A stretch of 61,326 bases of DNA, from positions 1 to 61,326 of the IMG/VR virus record IMGVR_UViG_3300026038_000006; one strand, written 5' to 3'. Both the position numbers and the translations under genes were made by a program. Origin of the DNA: a virus. The stretch's first letter is position 1; each line of letters begins with the position of its first letter. Positions 57,712-61,326 of the stretch are shown piece after piece. The notes under the pieces were generated by a model. The model saw only the letters and a program-made list of their open reading frames with translations. It had not been told where the DNA came from and made no database searches.

Positions 57712-58872
57712 TCAGATGTCTCCTCCGAAGTATCTTTGTATCAAACCGTCGACAAACTTGGCGTCTTCGGGGGATAATTTGTTTGTTATTGAGATCTTCG
57801 CAGCCATACGTACGTTTCCCAGTTGCTGCGCTTTCGCAGCCCAAGAAATCAATCGACGAGTGCTGAATGTGCAATAGCACGTCTCGTTGGACATCGCCTC
57901 GCGCACCCGCACCGCCACCTCAACCATCTTCCGCGCAGTGTCCTTTGGCACGCCGCCCTTCGATGTCAAAATGTTGTTCTCTGTCGCGGCGTCAGGATAT
58001 TCGGCCTTGATCACAACACCAAATCTGTCTAGCGTTGCTTCATTCATCAAGTTTGTCCCAACGTACAACCCGCTGTTATCCCCCCGGCCATTTGTGTTGT
58101 CACTAGCGATGATTCGGAAGTGCTGGTGTGGTTCTACAATCTCGCCGCCGTTCTCGGTGAGCACCAATGGCTTCCCTTCAAGCACAGCCTGAAGTCGCAG
58201 CAAAATCCCTGCCTCGGCCCCGGTGATTTCATCCAGCACGATCCACCACCCGTTTCTCATGGCTTGCGTCAGAACGCCGTCTTGCCATTCTGTGACGTGT
58301 TGGTTGTCCACGACCGAAAGTGATTGCTGGCCAACGAAATCCTCGATGGTCAACTTGCGATTTGCCTGTACACGAATACATGGTTGGTCAAGTAATGCAG
58401 CCATTTCTTCGATGATGGTGGTTTTTCCACATCCCGTCGGACCGAAGATAAAGATGTTTTCGCGATTGCTAATGCCGAGTGCAATGCACTCCATTTGTTC
58501 CTTCTCACGCTTCCCAGGTATCCAACGCTCATCGTGTTTTGGGATTCGAGCTTTGTCTTGCTCTGAAAGCGCTGTTCGACGATTCAACACCACCACACCA
58601 ATCCTGAATGATGTCAGGTCTTCCCCGGTTCCCATGTCAGCAGATGCAATGATTTTTCGCTCTTCACCAGCCTTGATCTGCGCTGCACGGGCTGTTTCCT
58701 TCGCTGCTTCAGAGATTGTCGGGGCGCCTCGATACTTGACTGTGTACTCTTTCGCATTCATGCCATGTTTCTTGCTAAGGTGCACATCCAAACGATGGTG
58801 CCATTCATTGCAGACCATGCATTGGACTTTCTCACGCCCCTTCGAATCAAGTCTACTTCGTACACTTCCCAT
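57712..58872 (-). CDS. MoxR/CobS-like AAA ATPase with N-terminal Ros/MucR-like zinc finger
   Basis: 386 aa. Residues 15-45 (QCMVCNEWHHRLDVHLSKKH and GMNAKEYTVKYRGAP) match the C2H2 finger of Ros/MucR regulators, where the two His close a loop. The AAA domain begins about 130 with Walker A FGPTGCGKTT, WWIVLDEITGAEAG (Walker B), and the arginine finger region TLDRFGVV. The zinc finger may target the ATPase to DNA. ATG at 58872 overlaps the upstream stop. Confidence 0.9.
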   Translation of the reverse strand: MGSVRSRLDSKGREKVQCMVCNEWHHRLDVHLSKKHGMNAKEYTVKYRGAPTISEAAKETARAAQIKAGEERKIIASADMGTGEDLTSFRIGVVVLNRRTALSEQDKARIPKHDERWIPGKREKEQMECIALGISNRENIFIFGPTGCGKTTIIEEMAALLDQPCIRVQANRKLTIEDFVGQQSLSVVDNQHVTEWQDGVLTQAMRNGWWIVLDEITGAEAGILLRLQAVLEGKPLVLTENGGEIVEPHQHFRIIASDNTNGRGDNSGLYVGTNLMNEATLDRFGVVIKAEYPDAATENNILTSKGGVPKDTARKMVEVAVRVREAMSNETCYCTFSTRRLISWAAKAQQLGNVRMAAKISITNKLSPEDAKFVDGLIQRYFGGDI

Positions 58873-59207
58873 CATTTCACCTCGCCGCCAATCTTTGTAC
58901 CAAAGATCTCTTCGATGTTTTCAACTTCTTTCCATTCGCTGATAGATTCAATTTTGGTGGCCACGAATGCTGCTATCGACAACAATGACATGAACTCCTG
59001 TGTATTTTTAACAGTCGTTCCGCCAATAGCTGGCCAATTGATCTTCACTTCTTCTGGAGCGCTGTCTTTCCAACGAGTGTGTTGTGAAACGTTGATTTCA
59101 ATCCAATAGCCGTCTTGTAGGCTCACAACTATGATGCTTCGGCTATGCTTCGTCCATTGGTTCATGACCAGACTGACTTTTTCGTTGATTTGGATTTTCT
59201 GCGACAT
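58872..59207 (-). CDS. Hypothetical protein
   Basis: 111 aa; ATG at 59207 behind AGGAGAATCGGCC. KHSRSIIVVSLQDGYWIEIN and TVKNTQEFMSLLSIAAFVA; alpha/beta. Co-transcribed with the CobS/CobT-like genes. No family recognised. Confidence 0.6.
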   Translation of the reverse strand: MSQKIQINEKVSLVMNQWTKHSRSIIVVSLQDGYWIEINVSQHTRWKDSAPEEVKINWPAIGGTTVKNTQEFMSLLSIAAFVATKIESISEWKEVENIEEIFGTKIGGEVK

Positions 59208-59230
59208 GGCCGATTCTCCTGGCTGATTTG

Positions 59231-59635
59231 TTAAGCCACAAATAATTTTTTGCCTGCTCGTTTCTCTTCATCATCGAGATTGATTGGACAAATGCGTTGT
59301 GGCGTTGCTCCCACGGCGATCTTGATTCCGTCCACCTTGATGCGACCGCTCCAAAGCCCTGCCAAAGTTTCTTCCATCTCCGAAGTGACCTCAACGTCTT
59401 CTGCCTTGGCTGTCGTATGGAGATAATTGCAAGCACGATCGCCAGTCCAACTCCAACCTCGATGCAAAATAGAGCCATCTGGACATATGGAAATCGAAAG
59501 GGTAAGCGGGCACCCCGAATTAGACCAAGGCGCTACGAAACAAATCATTGCGCCCTTTTTGTATACCACTTTGTCTCTTCTGTACGTGTCGACTTCGATG
59601 TTCCCTGCGAAATCGTCTTTGATCGTGATCTTCAT
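59231..59635 (-). CDS. Hypothetical protein behind promoter site 6
   Basis: 134 aa; ATG at 59635 after GGAACCGGCC. Beta-rich N-terminus (KITIKDDFAGNIEVDTYRRD) and a Trp-containing middle. First gene of the operon. No family recognised. Confidence 0.6.
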   Translation of the reverse strand: MKITIKDDFAGNIEVDTYRRDKVVYKKGAMICFVAPWSNSGCPLTLSISICPDGSILHRGWSWTGDRACNYLHTTAKAEDVEVTSEMEETLAGLWSGRIKVDGIKIAVGATPQRICPINLDDEEKRAGKKLFVA

Positions 59636-59665
59636 GGCCGGTTCCTTTCGTTTCGTTATATTATG

Positions 59666-59694
59666 ATTCTAGCTCCAATTGAATTGGAAGTCGA
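59666..59694 (-). promoter_or_regulatory. Conserved promoter with palindromic spacer, site 6
   Basis: Minus strand: TCGACT, spacer TCCAATTCAATTGGAGC, TAGAAT; the first 15 spacer bases are a perfect palindrome. Leader and start box nearly identical to site 3. Confidence 0.82.
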
Positions 59695-59711
59695 CCAAAA
59701 TCGACGTACAG

Positions 59712-59740
59712 AGGTACTTTTTTTTGGATTGAAAGTACCT
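59712..59740 (-). terminator. Stem-loop after the primase gene
   Basis: AGGTACTTT pairs with AAAGTACCT (9 bp) over an A-rich loop, one base beyond the primase stop. It resembles a terminator but lacks a U tract in the transcribed direction. Same element as at 22188 and 31028, always directly upstream of a promoter of the palindromic-spacer class. Confidence 0.5.
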
Positions 59741-59741
59741 T

Positions 59742-60761
59742 TCACCCATACATGTTTTCCAATTTTTTCTGCACCGATTCCAATCTAGCCATCAATGCTG
59801 GATTCCGCTCACCCTTGTATTTCTTTGCATTTGACACAGCTTTTTTCGCCTGCTCCAACGTCGATTCGCCAGGGTCAACCCCGTCAGGTAATCGAGCGAC
59901 ATACACGTGATCGAATCGACATGTCAATTGTTTCGCCACGTCATAGGGGGCAGCTGGCTGATCTGGGTCTAACAGGACAGTTATCGCAGAATCAAGAGGC
60001 TTTTTGAACAACATGGCGAGTTGCGCTGGGTGCAACACTTTCCCGAGCAATGCCATGCTAGAAATACCGTGCTGCCACATCGTGATCACATCCAACGGCC
60101 CCTCTACCAACACCACATCCCCATCCAATTCGCATTGATTCCAACCGAGGAGAAGGCGCCCGTGATCAACACCAGTTGGATTGAGGTATTTGGGTTGTTG
60201 TTCTCCTGTCGCGTCCCTTGCGGTAAAGCTGTGTCCATTGGGACAATCGATTGGTATGATGATTCGACCGCCGAAACGGCCCTTGTCACAGTATCCAATC
60301 CCCCACTCTTTCGCCGTTTTCTTTTTGATTCCACGCTGCTTCAAATAACTCGGGTATCGCCAACATCCTTTTTTTGCATCCCATACGCTCTTGAATCCGA
60401 CGGGCAAAGGCGCTTCCACCAACTCATCTTCTTCGTCGCCTTCGATGTCTCGCAATTCTCGTATCTTGTCTAGCAACGTCTCGGGCGTCTCTTCACGCCT
60501 TGACCATCGCACCGACTCCTTGAAAAGCCACCCGTATGCCTCAGCCCTGGAAATCCCTTCAACGTGTGCGATGAGGCCGACGATGGTGCGACCGCGTTGA
60601 TCACAGTGAAGCTTGTGACAGATGTACGCGCCAGTCTTCGGGTTGATGTAAAAACCACCTGACTTGCCACAGAACGGGCACGTAGCGTTGATTTCGCCAC
60701 CTGCGCCTATCCGAACGCCTTCAAGCTTCGACGAAGCATAATCTGCCACATTAAATGACAC
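59742..60761 (-). CDS. DnaG-like DNA primase (zinc-binding and TOPRIM domains)
   Basis: 339 aa. N-terminal zinc ribbon CPFCGKSG with CHKLHC (about 28-53) and TOPRIM VVLVEGPLDVITM and LLDPDQPA (about 220-268) match DnaG-type primases. No helicase domain follows, so a separate helicase is expected outside this window. It supplies primers to the DnaE-type polymerase. ATG at 60761 overlaps the methyltransferase gene by 11 bases. Confidence 0.92.
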   Translation of the reverse strand: MSFNVADYASSKLEGVRIGAGGEINATCPFCGKSGGFYINPKTGAYICHKLHCDQRGRTIVGLIAHVEGISRAEAYGWLFKESVRWSRREETPETLLDKIRELRDIEGDEEDELVEAPLPVGFKSVWDAKKGCWRYPSYLKQRGIKKKTAKEWGIGYCDKGRFGGRIIIPIDCPNGHSFTARDATGEQQPKYLNPTGVDHGRLLLGWNQCELDGDVVLVEGPLDVITMWQHGISSMALLGKVLHPAQLAMLFKKPLDSAITVLLDPDQPAAPYDVAKQLTCRFDHVYVARLPDGVDPGESTLEQAKKAVSNAKKYKGERNPALMARLESVQKKLENMYG

Positions 60762-61326
60762 GTGCGCCCTTGCCTTTTAGCCTCTTCACAGCGATCTTCA
60801 ATGCCTTCTCGCTGATATCCACGCCAATATAGTCTAGCCCAAAATTCAACGCCGCTTCGCCGCTGGACGCAGAACCACAAAACGGATCCAGCAACACATC
60901 GCCCTCGGAAGCGGACTGTGACACGAGGATGTTTTGAAGCTCAACCGGCTTTTCAGCCGGGTACCCTTTCGCGATGCGTTTGCACCGCAAAATCGACGGG
61001 ATCGATCGGTCATTCAGATTGCGGTGTCCCTTTTCTGCGAACAAAATGAACTCATGCTGGTTTCGGTAGTGATAGCCCGTGCTAATCACCCTCTTATCCC
61101 ACACCAGCCGTTTCCAAACACAAAAACCAGCAGACACCATCTCTGCCTTCGCAATATCGCTGGTTTCATCGTCACAGAACATGTATAAATGCGAACCCGT
61201 TTTCATCACACGAAAACATTCGGCGAACAGCCCATTGAATCTTTCGTTCGGAAAGATTTCAAACCAATCATTCGAGCTCATCTTGCTATGGCGCAATCGT
61301 GTTGTGGTTCCCGTCGCCCTCCACTT
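60751..61326 (-). CDS. DNA N6-adenine/N4-cytosine methyltransferase, beta class (partial)
   Basis: Open to the right edge, so the N-terminus is missing; 191 codons are visible. The SAM-binding motif LLDPFCGSASSGEAALNFG is present and C-terminal, as in the beta class, where the catalytic DPPY motif comes first and would lie just beyond the window. Sequence near the edge (KWRATGTTTRLRHSKMSSND) is the segment that usually follows DPPY. Probably a second orphan modification enzyme. Confidence 0.85.
   Translation of the reverse strand, partial: KWRATGTTTRLRHSKMSSNDWFEIFPNERFNGLFAECFRVMKTGSHLYMFCDDETSDIAKAEMVSAGFCVWKRLVWDKRVISTGYHYRNQHEFILFAEKGHRNLNDRSIPSILRCKRIAKGYPAEKPVELQNILVSQSASEGDVLLDPFCGSASSGEAALNFGLDYIGVDISEKALKIAVKRLKGKGARVI

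Noticed and set aside
1-61326. CRISPR arrays or transposases/insertion sequences
   Set aside because: No regularly spaced repeats with unique spacers and no transposase-like protein; the only mobile-type element is the HNH/intein.

Overview
The window is a stretch of a large tailed bacteriophage (Caudoviricetes) genome or a prophage-like copy of one. Evidence: partial portal protein, large terminase, M15 endolysin, and a phage-encoded replication/recombination set, packed as short, mostly overlapping genes (ATGA, TGATG and TAATG junctions). Every supported gene is on the minus strand, so transcription runs from position 61326 towards 1; I found no supported plus-strand gene. The host cannot be fixed. 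A lipobox protein, LacI-type and CheY-type domains and a Ros/MucR-like zinc finger suggest a Gram-negative bacterium, but this is inference.

Layout from right (upstream) to left. 61.3-59.7 kb: partial adenine/cytosine-N methyltransferase and a DnaG-like zinc/TOPRIM primase. 59.6-54.7 kb: two small genes behind a conserved promoter, a MoxR/CobS-like AAA ATPase with an N-terminal zinc finger, a CobT-like VWA protein and a sigma-70-like protein. 54.7-49.2 kb: an unknown Cys-rich basic protein, then a coupled cluster (FAD oxidoreductase, MazG-like/HAD fusion, class III aminotransferase, divergent ThyX, P-loop dNMP kinase) that looks like deoxynucleotide metabolism plus an unassigned chemistry. 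48.8-44.1 kb: bacterial-type DNA polymerase III alpha carrying an intein, inside which an HNH endonuclease is encoded in another reading frame. 44-32.5 kb: HU/IHF-like protein, a possible recombination mediator, gp32-like SSB, RecA, SbcD/SbcC-like nuclease, RuvC-like resolvase, 5'-3' exonuclease, family-4 uracil-DNA glycosylase, NUDIX hydrolase, dCMP deaminase, and a PQ-loop (SemiSWEET-like) membrane protein.

32-15 kb is accessory: many small genes with a shared translation-start box (GGAGAACCGGCC directly before the start codon), two orphan CheY-like receivers coupled to a lipoprotein with an HExxH motif, a membrane protein with another HExxH motif, a tandem paralogous pair, a LacI-type sensor without a DNA-binding domain, and a C5-cytosine methyltransferase. 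15-13.5 kb holds no clear gene; it has a cluster of five palindromes and many ATTGG repeats. 13.5-12 kb is the likely lysis region (endolysin, small membrane protein). 12-4.6 kb has small, often CxxC-rich proteins, a Cys-rich/sigma-4-like fusion, a terminase-small-subunit candidate and a small ATP-dependent DNA ligase; 4.6-0 kb is packaging and structure.

Regulation visible in the sequence: six intergenic sites share a near-consensus sigma-70 promoter (TTGACT or TCGACT, 17-base spacer, TACAAT, TAGAAT or TATGAT). In four of them the spacer is a perfect palindrome, TCCAATTCAATTGGA, which looks like an operator buried between -35 and -10. The most unusual items are the out-of-frame HNH gene nested in the DnaE intein, the palindromic-spacer promoter family, the PLP/FAD/ThyX cluster, and the orphan host-like signalling domains.
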